From: WHSV01 sp050694055
GTDB taxonomy: Bacteria; Actinomycetota; CADDZG01; WHSQ01
NCBI GenBank assembly: GCA_050694055.1
Contig: JBOGWX010000161.1
Span: forward strand, 1-64,000
Direction of reading: 5' to 3'
DNA length: 64,000 bases
Both the position numbers and the translations under genes were made by a program. Positions within the stretch are counted from its first letter, which is position 1; each line of letters starts with the position of its first letter. The notes under the pieces were generated by a model. That model worked only from the letters and a program-made list of their open reading frames with translations, ran no database searches and was not told where the DNA came from. Below, one piece after another: positions 53,462 through 61,100 of the stretch.

Positions 53462-53892
53462 TTCTTGCAGTCCTCACACAGGCCCCATACCGCGTAGTGC
53501 GTGAAGTCGGGCCGAAACCCGGTCGCCCGTTCGAAGTCCTCACCGACCTCTCCGAGAGTCGCGATCGGCAACGAGCGCTCGACTCCGCAGCTCGAGCAGA
53601 TCAGGTGGACGTGGTCGTGCCGGTGCGCGTGGTGGTACTCCGATCCCCGTTCGACGTGCGCATGAGTCAGCACCCCCACCTCCTCGAGCAGCTCGAGGGT
53701 TCGGTACACCGTGGACGGATTGACTCCCGGCACTCGTTGTTGCACTCGCTCGGCGACTTCGGCGGGAGCGATGTGACCACTCGTGTTCATGATCTCGACC
53801 ACAAGCGCGCGCCGCTGAGCGGTCATGCGGTGGCCGCGCTGCCGCAGGAGCTCGAGAACGCCTTCGGCGTCCGGAGGCGGTCCGTGGTTCAA
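53431..53892 (-). CDS. Fur-family metal-responsive repressor (Nur/Zur-like)
   Basis: 153 residues, winged helix with RGHRMTAQRRALVVEIM and VNPSTVYRTLELLEEVGVL (recognition helix), a dimerisation part with metal ligands in HHAHRHDHVHLICSSCG, and a second Cys pair CEDC at the end, giving a structural Zn(Cys)4 site. The start is TTG, overlapping the gpgS stop (TTGA), with no Shine-Dalgarno, so it depends on coupling. Position beside the cbi operon and its Nur-like operator suggests control of nickel or cobalt uptake; Zur or Fur specificity is not excluded. Confidence 0.8.
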   Translation of the reverse strand: MNHGPPPDAEGVLELLRQRGHRMTAQRRALVVEIMNTSGHIAPAEVAERVQQRVPGVNPSTVYRTLELLEEVGVLTHAHVERGSEYHHAHRHDHVHLICSSCGVERSLPIATLGEVGEDFERATGFRPDFTHYAVWGLCEDCKNQRRNDGSKP

Positions 53893-54713
53893 GTCGGGAG
53901 GAGAACGTTGGCCATGGGCGGTCGCTCGATTATCTCCTGATCGAAACGAACGGCGACGGGCCCATTCTCCTTCGGGATGAACTGCACGAGCGCGTCGGAC
54001 AGATCCTCGGTCAGCTTGATGCGCCCTAGCCGACCGCGTAGTGGGTGAAGAAGGGAAGCTCGAGAGCGAGACTCGCGCCGGAGCGCGTACTCGCCGGACA
54101 GAGGCCCAATCAATCCGGTCAACGTGGGATAGAGCAGGTGCAGCAGCGGGCGAACGACGAGCTCCGTCACCCGGCCCCCACCCGTGGGATCGCCTTCGAG
54201 GGGGCGCCGGTAGAAGCCCTTGGTCATCTTGATCTCGTCGTCTATGAGCAGCGGGGTGAACAGCCCCACGATGAAGCGCGGATCGAAGTTGCGTATGTCG
54301 GAATCACACCAGCAAATGAGGTCGCCGCTGCTCACCGCGAGGCTCTTCCACAACGCCTCGCCCTTCCCGAGCACGTGACCCACCTGGGGGAAGACGTCGC
54401 ATCCGCGGTACACCTGCGGCCCCGCCGCCGCAGCGACCGTGATCGTGTCGTCCTCGGAACCCGAATCGACGACGATCAGCTCGTCGATGAGGCCGGTGCG
54501 CTCCATGAGCTCCGTTCGGATGCTCGCGCAGATGTCACCGACGGTCGTTTGTTCGTTTAGGGCAGGAAGGCATACGCTTGCCCGCAGACCCTTCGCTCGC
54601 TTCAGCTCGGCGAGAAGGCCCGGATCGGGTGCAAAGGGTCCCGGGTTCGACGGCCCAAAGTTGCGGCGATCGAACCAATCCAGAATCTCAGGATGCTGGA
54701 ACCCGCTTCTCAT
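53889..54713 (-). CDS. gpgS: Glucosyl-3-phosphoglycerate synthase (GpgS), internally deleted and probably inactive
   Basis: GT81/GT-A features are clear: RASVCLPALNEQTTVGDI, ELIVVDSGSEDDT, GKGEALWKSLA, the metal-binding CDSDIRNFDP, GGGRVTELVVRP and GPLSGEYALRRE. After that, 14 out-of-frame codons follow. Deleting one T near 54070 restores ELALELPFFTHYAV, the expected continuation, but this then meets TAG; the original frame resumes at LGRIKLTEDL. About 40-50 residues, including the GYGVE region and the metal-coordinating His of the family, are missing. Total 274 residues instead of about 320. The two lesions cancel in frame, so a chain is still made. The start ATG has no clear ribosome binding site. 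Confidence 0.75.
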   Translation of the reverse strand: MRSGFQHPEILDWFDRRNFGPSNPGPFAPDPGLLAELKRAKGLRASVCLPALNEQTTVGDICASIRTELMERTGLIDELIVVDSGSEDDTITVAAAAGPQVYRGCDVFPQVGHVLGKGEALWKSLAVSSGDLICWCDSDIRNFDPRFIVGLFTPLLIDDEIKMTKGFYRRPLEGDPTGGGRVTELVVRPLLHLLYPTLTGLIGPLSGEYALRRESRSRASLLHPLRGRLGRIKLTEDLSDALVQFIPKENGPVAVRFDQEIIERPPMANVLLPT

Positions 54714-54793
54714 CAAAGACGAGAGTAAGCGGATCGGCGCTCGGTTCCACCGATATGCATGCGAAGTTCCGATGATCGAAATGAGGCGGTCAG

Positions 54794-56029
54794 GTGAAGC
54801 ACGTGCGAGGTCTCTTCTGTAAAGAGTGCGGCAAGGAGTATCCGGTTGCGCCACAGCATGTCTGCGAGTTCTGCTTCGGACCCTTGGAGATCGGCTACGA
54901 CTACGACGAAATCGCATCGTCGATTTCCAAGGAGTCGATCGCATCCGGCCCCCGCTCGATGTGGCGGTACGCGGATCTGTTACCGGCACCGGCAGAGGGT
55001 GTCGTCGATATCGGCGCCGGCGCAACGATGATGCGCCGCGCGCCCAGACTGGCGGCGGAGCTGGGACTCAAGACGCTGTGGATCAAATCGGACGCCGGCA
55101 ACCCGACTCACTCGTTCAAGGATCGAGTCGTATCCGTCGCGCTCAGCGTGGCCCGTTGGTTCGGTTACGAGGTCGCAGCCTGCGCATCCACCGGCAACCT
55201 CGCGAACGCGGTCGCAGCTCACGCAGCAGCTTCCGGAATGCGCAGCGTGGTCTTCATTCCGGCGGACCTCGAGACCGGCAAGGTGGCAGGCACGGTCGTC
55301 TTCGGCGGGGACGTGATGGAGGTCAACGGCAGCTATGACGACGTCAACCGGTTGTGCGCCGAGCTGGCCGGCAGCCACCATTGGGCCTTCGTGAACCTCA
55401 ATGTCCGCCCCTACTATGCCGAGGGCTCGAAGACGCTCGCCTTCGAAATAGCCGAGCATCTCGGGTGGCGAGCTCCGGACGTCGTCGTCGTCCCCGTCGC
55501 ATCCGGGTCGCTGCTCACCAAGATGGGCAAGGGCATGCGCGAGCTACACACCGTGGGCTTGCTCGCCGAGCCGAACATGCAGATTCACGGTGCCCAGGCG
55601 GAGGGTTGCTCGCCGGTAGCGACGGCCTTCGCCGAGGACGCAAGCGATGTACGGCCCGTAAAGCCGAGGACGATCGCAAAGTCACTCGCCATCGGCAATC
55701 CCGCGGACGGCTACTACGCGCTCAGCGAGGTGCGATCCTCCGGCGGCACGGTCGAAGCAGTTCCGGAGGAGTCGGTAGTCGAGGGGATGAGGCTCTTGGC
55801 TCGCACCGAGGGAATCTTCACCGAGACGGCCGGGGGCGTAACCGTCGCGGCTCTGGAGCAAGCAGTTCGGAGCGGCGCGATCTCGCCCGATCAGGAAACG
55901 GTTGCGTTGATCACCGGCGTCGGGCTCAAGACCCTCGAGGCGCTCGGCGAGACGAGGCCGACCCACTCGATCGAACCGCGCGTGGAAGATGTCGATGCCG
56001 CACTTGGCCCGAAAGGAGAAAAGACGTGA
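54794..56029 (+). CDS. thrC: Threonine synthase-like PLP enzyme
   Basis: 411 residues from GTG. The N-terminus carries a zinc-ribbon-like pair (Cys9, Cys12, Cys24, Cys27). The fold-type II PLP lysine is Lys109 in NPTHSFKDR, followed by ACASTGNLANAVAAHAAASG and the phosphate loop VPVASGSLLTKMGKG. It converts O-phosphohomoserine to threonine. Its stop overlaps the start of a ThiS/MoaD-like gene, so the two are co-translated. Confidence 0.88.
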   Translation: MKHVRGLFCKECGKEYPVAPQHVCEFCFGPLEIGYDYDEIASSISKESIASGPRSMWRYADLLPAPAEGVVDIGAGATMMRRAPRLAAELGLKTLWIKSDAGNPTHSFKDRVVSVALSVARWFGYEVAACASTGNLANAVAAHAAASGMRSVVFIPADLETGKVAGTVVFGGDVMEVNGSYDDVNRLCAELAGSHHWAFVNLNVRPYYAEGSKTLAFEIAEHLGWRAPDVVVVPVASGSLLTKMGKGMRELHTVGLLAEPNMQIHGAQAEGCSPVATAFAEDASDVRPVKPRTIAKSLAIGNPADGYYALSEVRSSGGTVEAVPEESVVEGMRLLARTEGIFTETAGGVTVAALEQAVRSGAISPDQETVALITGVGLKTLEALGETRPTHSIEPRVEDVDAALGPKGEKT

Positions 56030-56301
56030 GCATCAAGGTGAAGGTTCCCACCCAGCTCCGAACCCTGACCGATGGAGCGAGCGAAGTGTCGGGGGCGGGC
56101 GACGACGTGGCCTCGTTGATCAACGACCTCGACGCGCGCCACCCCGGGCTTGGCGAACGCCTGCTGGACGGCTCGGGACAGCTCCGCCGCTTCGTCAACG
56201 TCTACGTCAACGACGAAGACGTCCGGTTTCTAGACGGTCTCGGGACCCCGGTGCCTGAAGGCGCCCAGGTCTCGATCATTCCGGCCGTGGCAGGCGGCTG
56301 A
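56026..56301 (+). CDS. MoaD/ThiS-family sulfur carrier protein
   Basis: 91 residues from a GTG overlapping the thrC stop (GTGA), with AAGGAG seven bases upstream. A ubiquitin-like beta-grasp pattern (VKVPTQLRTLTDG, FVNVYVNDEDVRFLDGL, VPEGAQVSIIPAVAGG) ends in Gly-Gly, the site that becomes a thiocarboxylate. Members donate sulfur for molybdopterin, thiamine or cysteine (CysO). No moa, thi or cysM gene is nearby; coupling to threonine synthase is notable. Confidence 0.85.
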   Translation: MSIKVKVPTQLRTLTDGASEVSGAGDDVASLINDLDARHPGLGERLLDGSGQLRRFVNVYVNDEDVRFLDGLGTPVPEGAQVSIIPAVAGG

Positions 56302-56352
56302 GAGCCCCGGTGTGAGACCGCCTGGAAACTCAAGGAAGTCGCCTCGGCGGCC

Positions 56353-56380
56353 GATTCCCTAGGGGAGATTCCCTAGGGGA
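56353..56380. repeat. Two tandem copies of GATTCCCTAGGGGA upstream of the response regulators
   Basis: An exact 14-bp unit occurs twice head to tail, each with an internal palindrome (TCCCTAGGGGA, core CCCTAGGG). It lies 40 bases before the first response regulator ATG and 50 after the sulfur-carrier stop. Spacing and symmetry suggest an operator binding two dimers; the factor is unknown. Confidence 0.6.
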
Positions 56381-56419
56381 ACTGAGGGAACCGACTAGCC
56401 CATAGGACTTCGCTTACGC

Positions 56420-56872
56420 ATGGCACGCATTCTGATCGCGGACGACGACGCCGAAATCCGGCAGATGCTCGTGATCGCGCTGGTGGAGCAGGGCCACGAG
56501 GTCGCCGCCGTGGGCGAGGGGCTCAAGGTGGTTGCGGCCCTCGGCGAGGTCACACCCGACCTCATCCTGCTCGACGTGATGATGCCGAACCAGGACGGTT
56601 ACGAGGTTCTCGAGAAGCTGAACGACTCGGGGCTTCGTGACCTGACCCGGGTGCTGGTGCTGACCGCCGGGGGTTCCGAGCACGACGCGAGCCGGGGCTT
56701 CGAGCTCGGCGCGGACGCTTACGCCACGAAACCGCTCGACCCCGACGAGGTCGTCAGGCAGGTCGAGGGATTGCTTGCTCTTTCGCGCGAGGAGCTCAAA
56801 GCGAGCAGGGAGCGGGAGATGGACAGGTCGCGGCTGCTGTCGCAGCTCGAGTCGATACTAGGAGAAGGCTGA
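56420..56872 (+). CDS. Receiver-domain-only response regulator (first of two)
   Basis: 150 residues: a CheY-like receiver with acidic pocket ADDD (8-10), phospho-acceptor Asp52 in LLDVMMP, Thr in VLVLTA and Lys in YATKPLD. There is no output domain; instead a charged helical tail (LSREELKASREREMDRSRLL) ends SQLESILGEG. It probably acts by protein-protein contact. A paralogue follows four bases later. No histidine kinase is in the window. Confidence 0.9.
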   Translation: MARILIADDDAEIRQMLVIALVEQGHEVAAVGEGLKVVAALGEVTPDLILLDVMMPNQDGYEVLEKLNDSGLRDLTRVLVLTAGGSEHDASRGFELGADAYATKPLDPDEVVRQVEGLLALSREELKASREREMDRSRLLSQLESILGEG

Positions 56873-56875
56873 GGC

Positions 56876-57346
56876 GTGGACCGAACAACGGTGGGGACTG
56901 CTCGCATCCTGGTGGCCGACGACGACCCCGACTTGAGGGCGCTGCTGTGCGGCATCCTCACCGACGAGGGGCACCAGGTAGCGGCGGTGCCCGACGGCCG
57001 CAGGGCCCTCGAAGCGATCCTGCGCGACCCGCCCGATCTCATCATGCTCGACGTGATGATGCCGCACATGGACGGTTTCGCCGTACTCAAGGCAATGGCC
57101 GAGGCGGGTGTCTCGAACGTCAAAGTGCTCATGGTGACCGCTCGCAGCGCGGAGACCGACTGGGCCGAGGGCTTCCGGCTGGGCGCCGACTATTACGTGA
57201 CCAAGCCGTTCGATCCCGCGGAGTTGAGCGGCGCAGTCATGACGGTGCTCACGTGCACCAAGGCGGAGCTCGCCGCCCAGCGCGAGCACGAGCTCGACAA
57301 GGCCGAGATGCTGAGCCAGCTCGAAACCCTCTTCGACGCCCGCTGA
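56876..57346 (+). CDS. Receiver-domain-only response regulator (second of two)
   Basis: 156 residues from GTG. The receiver has VADDDPDLRALL, phospho-acceptor Asp59 in IMLDVMMPHMDGF, MVTARS and YVTKPFD, and the same kind of tail as its neighbour (REHELDKAEMLSQLETLF). It is clearly a paralogue of the first, most likely from a tandem duplication, and the two are probably co-transcribed. Confidence 0.9.
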   Translation: MDRTTVGTARILVADDDPDLRALLCGILTDEGHQVAAVPDGRRALEAILRDPPDLIMLDVMMPHMDGFAVLKAMAEAGVSNVKVLMVTARSAETDWAEGFRLGADYYVTKPFDPAELSGAVMTVLTCTKAELAAQREHELDKAEMLSQLETLFDAR

Positions 57347-57364
57347 CCTCAGCCTCCAAGGGCG

Positions 57365-57419
57365 CCCGGTAACCCCAGCGATCGTCTCGACGATCGCGCC
57401 CGGTAACCGCCCGGTAACC
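57365..57419. promoter_or_regulatory. Triple CCCGGTAACC repeat with a central dyad before the sigma factor gene
   Basis: CCCGGTAACC occurs at 57365, 57399 and 57410. Between the first and second lies a perfect dyad, GCGATCGTC-TC-GACGATCGC (57378-57397). The cluster ends ten bases before the ECF sigma GTG start. It may be a terminator for the response regulators combined with binding sites for autoregulation; this is not demonstrated. Confidence 0.45.
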
Positions 57420-57428
57420 TACGAGGTC

Positions 57429-58019
57429 GTGAAGCGTCCTAAGAACGGTGGGAGCGAAGCTCCTCGAGAGCTGGTTCCGTTCGAACTCGTCGAGCGCTGC
57501 AAGAAGGGTGATGAGGTCGCATGGGCCGAACTCGTGGAGGCAACCCATCGAGAGGTGTACTCGCTGTGTCTGCGGATTCTCCGTGATCCCGATGACGCCG
57601 CCGAGGCGACGCAGGACGCGTACCTCAAGGCGTGGCGGGCGCTCGGCGCGTTCCGCGGCGATGCGATGTTCTCGACGTGGATGTATCGCGTGGCGGCCAA
57701 CGCGGCCATCAGCAAGCAGCGACGTCGGAGGCGCAAGCGGGAACACGAAATAGGGGCCGATGACGAGCTGATCGCCCGGCTGCCCTCGTCGGCCTCGACC
57801 GAGGCCCTGGCGGGAGCCCGCATAGAGCTGGAGGCGGTCGAGGAAGCTCTGAGATTGCTGCCGGAGCACTACCGGGCGGCGCTCGTGCTCAGGGACGTGT
57901 ACGGGATGTCGATGGAGGAAGTGGCCAAACAGCTGAAGATCACCGAGACCGCAGCGAAGGTAAGGGTCCACAGGGGGCGCAAGAGGTTGAAGGACCTCGT
58001 GACGAGTGAGAATCAATGA
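57429..58019 (+). CDS. ECF-type RNA polymerase sigma factor
   Basis: 196 residues from GTG. Region 2 (HREVYSLCLRILRDPDDAAE followed by ATQDAYLKAWRALGAFRG, STWMYRVAANAAISKQRRRR) and region 4 (LLPEHYRAALVLRDVYGMSM, EEVAKQLKITETAAKVRVHR) are complete, with a short linker as in ECF factors. It is followed by a gene for a zinc-finger anti-sigma protein, the normal arrangement, so its activity should be controlled by that partner. Confidence 0.92.
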   Translation: MKRPKNGGSEAPRELVPFELVERCKKGDEVAWAELVEATHREVYSLCLRILRDPDDAAEATQDAYLKAWRALGAFRGDAMFSTWMYRVAANAAISKQRRRRRKREHEIGADDELIARLPSSASTEALAGARIELEAVEEALRLLPEHYRAALVLRDVYGMSMEEVAKQLKITETAAKVRVHRGRKRLKDLVTSENQ

Positions 58020-58046
58020 CAGGTTGCCGAGTGCGTAGGAGCCACG

Positions 58047-58436
58047 ATGAGGTGCGCTGAAGTTCGAGAGATGATCCCCGCCGTTGCCGGTGAGGGCGAG
58101 CCCTCGTTCGCCGTGCGACGCCATCTCGCGCGCTGCCGGGAATGTCGCGCCGAGCTCGAGACCTACAGGAGCCTGGTCGCGTCGATGCGGACGCTCGAAG
58201 CTCGTGCGGTTGACCCCCCGGCCGGGTTGGCGGCGAAGCTGATTGCCATTCCCGGCGAGGCCTCGAGGGTCGACCACCTCCGTTCCCACGTGACTCGCAA
58301 CCGCGCCGCCTACGCCGGCGGGGCCGCTGCTACGCTGGCGGTTGTCGGTGCTGCGGGAGCGATGCTGTGGCGGAGCCACGCCCGATCGTCCGGACGTTCA
58401 CGCAGAACCGGCAGAGGCCGTCTGGCCGCCGCCTGA
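58047..58436 (+). CDS. Zinc-finger anti-sigma factor with one membrane helix
   Basis: 129 residues. CAEVREMIPAVAGEG and RRHLARCRECRAELE give the His-x3-Cys-x2-Cys zinc motif of ZAS (zf-HC2) anti-sigma factors. A transmembrane stretch (AGGAAATLAVVGAAGAMLW) and a basic tail follow. It should hold the upstream sigma factor inactive at the membrane until a signal, perhaps redox, releases it. There is almost no external domain. Confidence 0.82.
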   Translation: MRCAEVREMIPAVAGEGEPSFAVRRHLARCRECRAELETYRSLVASMRTLEARAVDPPAGLAAKLIAIPGEASRVDHLRSHVTRNRAAYAGGAAATLAVVGAAGAMLWRSHARSSGRSRRTGRGRLAAA

Positions 58437-58454
58437 TCGTTCCCTCTCTCGGGT

Positions 58455-58483
58455 GTGACAGCGAGGTCGGCGCGACCTAAACT
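58455..58483 (+). promoter_or_regulatory. Promoter of tRNA-Trp
   Basis: GTGACA (58455-58460) and TAAACT (58478-58483) are separated by exactly 17 bases. Transcription would begin about 5 bases before the mature tRNA. A good sigma-70-type match for this GC-rich genome. Confidence 0.6.
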
Positions 58484-58494
58484 GCTACACCGTT

Positions 58495-58569
58495 AGGGCG
58501 GTAGCTCAGTCTGGTCAGAGCGCTGGTCTCCAAAACCAGTGGCCGGGGGTTCGAATCCCTCCCGCCCTG
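58495..58569 (+). tRNA. tRNA-Trp (anticodon CCA)
   Basis: Acceptor AGGGCGG pairs with CCGCCCT, discriminator G. The D arm is TAGCTCAGTCTGGTCAGAGC, the anticodon arm CTGGT-CTCCAAA-ACCAG with anticodon CCA, and the T arm GGGGG-TTCGAAT-CCCTC (one G-T pair). No CCA encoded. It precedes secE, a common actinobacterial location. Confidence 0.97.
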
Positions 58570-58715
58570 CTGATTCTTTTCACTCTTGGACCCGTAGGTG
58601 TCGGATGACGCGCCCCTGAGGGTCCAGAAACGGCTCGGGCCGTAACGCCACCGTTCGCTCCTCGTTGAACACCTGTGAACACCGCGTCAGCCGTAGTTCT
58701 AGGAGGGAGACGACC

Positions 58716-59099
58716 ATGAAGAAGGCGTTCAGTCTGGTGCTTGTCGCCATCGTCGGAGTAGGCGTCCTGGCCGCCCCGGTGGCCGCGGGGGGCGATCGCG
58801 AGGTCGAAAGAAGAGGGAGCTGCAGTGGGGCCAGCGACTGGAAGTTCAAGGTCAAGAAGGACGACGGGAAGCTCGAGGCCGAATACGAGGTCGACCAGAA
58901 CGTCAACGGTCACAAGTGGAGAGTCACCTTGAGGCACGACGGGAAGCGTTATTTCAGGGGCAAGAGGGTGACCCAGCCGCCGAGCGGCTCGTTCGAGATC
59001 GAACGCAAGGTGCGAAACCACCTCGGCACCGACAAATTCAGGGGCCGAGCACGCAACCTCAAGACCGACGAGGTGTGCCGGGGCCGGGTTTCGTTCTAG
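58716..59099 (+). CDS. Small secreted protein of unknown function
   Basis: 127 residues from ATG 58716 with AGGAGGG upstream. A clean signal peptide (MKKAFSLVLVAIVGVGVLAA) ends near PVAAGG. The mature part is basic and beta-rich (DWKFKVKKDDGKLEAEYEVD, GHKWRVTLRHDG) with two Cys (GSCSG near the start and EVCRG near the end) that could form one disulfide. It resembles a small exported actinobacterial family with no name that I can support. Confidence 0.7.
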   Translation: MKKAFSLVLVAIVGVGVLAAPVAAGGDREVERRGSCSGASDWKFKVKKDDGKLEAEYEVDQNVNGHKWRVTLRHDGKRYFRGKRVTQPPSGSFEIERKVRNHLGTDKFRGRARNLKTDEVCRGRVSF

Positions 59100-59491
59100 G
59101 TCGTCGGGGCTCTTTCGCCGCCGGTGCTTGGCGGGAGGGAGCTCGAACGCCGAGGTCGTTCTCACGGTCTGCCGATTGCCCGGGCAGGGTTTCGACCTCA
59201 TGGGACGCTCGAGACCCGTCAGGTCCTCCGGTACGTCGTGCCCATCGGGCACGGCGACCGGCGCGGCGGTCGTCACGTAGGAGTGCGTTATTCCGGTAAC
59301 CCACGCCCAGAGCCACGGAGCAAACGCGAGAACCCGCAGGCTGCCCCACAGGACGCCGTGCTCGCCTCCCCAGTCTCGCCCGTGCTAGTCTTGGGATTCG
59401 CCTCACCCCCCCGTCACCGGACCCTTCTGCGGCGCGCTTCGGCGACAGCGAGGACGTGGAGCGACCGTCGAAGCTCGAGGAAAGGGCTGTC
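59100..59491. other. Intergenic stretch without a recognised gene
   Basis: About 390 bases between the secreted protein and secE. Reading both strands I find no frame with convincing start signal or composition; minus-strand frames are antisense continuations over secE/nusG. It must hold the secE operon promoter, but no strong -35/-10 pair stands out (a TAGTCT lies near 59391). rpmG, which precedes secE in some actinobacteria, is not here. Confidence 0.5.
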
Positions 59492-59776
59492 GTGAACAGG
59501 CAGTACAAGCGTGAGATGAAGAAGCAGGAGGGCAAGAAGCGGGCCCCCGCCCCTCGGCCCGCTGCCGCGCAGCAGAAGCGGCAGCGCACCAAGCCTCGCC
59601 AATTCGTCAAGGAAGTAATCGCCGAGCTGCAGAAGGTCAACTGGCCGACTCGCACCGAAATCATGTCGTATTCGACCGTTGTGCTCGTTGCGGCAATGGT
59701 GATCGCCGTTCTTATCGCAGGCATGGATTTCGTCTTCACGAAGGCCGTGCTTGCGCTGTTTGGAGTTGACATCTGA
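59492..59776 (+). CDS. secE: Preprotein translocase subunit SecE
   Basis: 94 residues from GTG 59492, chosen because AAAGGG precedes it by six bases; a GTG at 59456 would add 12 residues. A basic, Lys/Gln/Pro-rich N-terminus leads to the conserved amphipathic segment FVKEVIAELQKVNWPTRTE and a single membrane helix (TVVLVAAMVIAVLIAGMDFV). It clamps SecY in the membrane. The TGA overlaps the nusG ATG. Confidence 0.95.
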   Translation: MNRQYKREMKKQEGKKRAPAPRPAAAQQKRQRTKPRQFVKEVIAELQKVNWPTRTEIMSYSTVVLVAAMVIAVLIAGMDFVFTKAVLALFGVDI

Positions 59777-60582
59777 TGCAGGAAATCCACACCGAGAACC
59801 AGAAGCTCGAGGCCGACCAGCAGGCCGCCGAAGAGGCCCCGGAGGAAACCGAGGACCGCGCGGACGCCGCCGCTCCGGTCGAGCAGGTTGCCGCGAGCGA
59901 CGATCCCGTCCCCACCGAGACCGAAGCCGCCGAGCCGGACACAGCGGCAGCGCCGGCCGAGGAGTCCGGGGCGGCCGCCACCGACGACTCCGCCGAAGCC
60001 GCCGAGGACGAGATCGACGACTACGAGACCACCTTCGTTCCTCCGACCGAGCGCCCCGGCGACTGGCTCGTCATACACACCTACGCCGGATACGAGAACC
60101 GGGTGAAGACCAACCTGATGTCCCGCATCCAGTCGATGAACGTCGATGACAAGATCTTCGAGGTCGTCATCCCCATGGAGGACGTCATGGAGATCAAGCA
60201 GGGGCGCAAGCAGGTCGTCCAGAAGAAGGTATTTCCCGGTTACCTCCTCGTCCGCATGTACCTCGACGACGACTCCTGGTACGTCGTCCGGAACACGCCC
60301 GGCGTGACCGGATTCGTCGGCTCGGGCGCGAAGCCGACGCCTCTGTCGGATCGCGAGATCGACAAGATTCTCCAGGTCAAGCCCGAGGACAAGAAGAAGC
60401 TCAAGCCCCGGCTCGAGTTCGAAGAGCAGGAGAGCGTGCGGGTCATCTCCGGACCGTTCGCCAACTTCACCGGGACCATCAGCGAGATCAACGTCGACCA
60501 GTCGAAGCTCAAGGTTCTGGTCAATATCTTCGGCCGTGAGACTCCGGTCGAGCTGGGCTTCGACCAGGTCGCCAAGCTCTAA
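59776..60582 (+). CDS. nusG: Transcription termination/antitermination factor NusG
   Basis: 268 residues, coupled to secE (TGATG). About 90 N-terminal residues are an acidic, Ala/Glu/Pro-rich extension common in actinobacteria. The NGN domain follows (GDWLVIHTYAGYENRVKTNL ... VFPGYLLVRMYLDDDSWYVV), then a KOW domain (VRVISGPFANFTGTISEIN). It binds RNA polymerase and couples transcription to Rho and ribosomes. Confidence 0.97.
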   Translation: MQEIHTENQKLEADQQAAEEAPEETEDRADAAAPVEQVAASDDPVPTETEAAEPDTAAAPAEESGAAATDDSAEAAEDEIDDYETTFVPPTERPGDWLVIHTYAGYENRVKTNLMSRIQSMNVDDKIFEVVIPMEDVMEIKQGRKQVVQKKVFPGYLLVRMYLDDDSWYVVRNTPGVTGFVGSGAKPTPLSDREIDKILQVKPEDKKKLKPRLEFEEQESVRVISGPFANFTGTISEINVDQSKLKVLVNIFGRETPVELGFDQVAKL

Positions 60583-60599
60583 GGATTCGAGGAGAGGAC

Positions 60600-61031
60600 A
60601 TGGCAGAACGTCGTAAGAAAGTGACGCAGTTGCTGAAGCTGCAGATTCCCGCGGGCCAGGCGACGCCCGCGCCCCCGGTGGGACCCGCCCTCGGTCAGGC
60701 CGGGATCAACATCATGGACTTCTGCAAGCAGTACAACGCCGAGACCCAGCAGCAGACGGGCACGATCGTGCCGGTCGAGATCACCGTGTACGAGGACCGC
60801 TCGTTCTCGTTCGTCACCAAGACGCCGCCCGCCGCCGTGCTGCTGCGTCAGAAGGCGGGCATCGACAAGGGTTCGAGCGAGCCCAACCGGGCCAAAGTCG
60901 GCACCGTGACGCGGGATCAGGTAAGAGAGATCGCCGAGACGAAACTTCCCGACCTCAACGCTAACGACGTCGAGGCCGCCATGAAGATCGTCGAGGGCAC
61001 CGCTCGCTCGATGGGCATCACCGTCCGATAG
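60600..61031 (+). CDS. rplK: 50S ribosomal protein L11
   Basis: 143 residues, standard length. LKLQIPAGQATPAPPVGPAL at the N-terminus and the RNA-binding C-terminal part (KTPPAAVLLRQKAGI ... MKIVEGTARSMGITV) are diagnostic. It binds the GTPase-associated centre of 23S rRNA. GAGGAGAGG precedes the ATG; it follows nusG by 17 bases. Confidence 0.98.
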   Translation: MAERRKKVTQLLKLQIPAGQATPAPPVGPALGQAGINIMDFCKQYNAETQQQTGTIVPVEITVYEDRSFSFVTKTPPAAVLLRQKAGIDKGSSEPNRAKVGTVTRDQVREIAETKLPDLNANDVEAAMKIVEGTARSMGITVR

Positions 61032-61100
61032 ACACGCACTTCCAGCAAGTGGGAGAGGGAACTCGGGTTCCTTCGCCGACCACGAGGAGGCAAGAGCAAC

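Noticed and set aside
59059..60078. 339-codon minus-strand open frame over secE/nusG
   Set aside because: Shadow of the acidic NusG extension (low-complexity Gly/Leu/Arg), no ribosome binding site.
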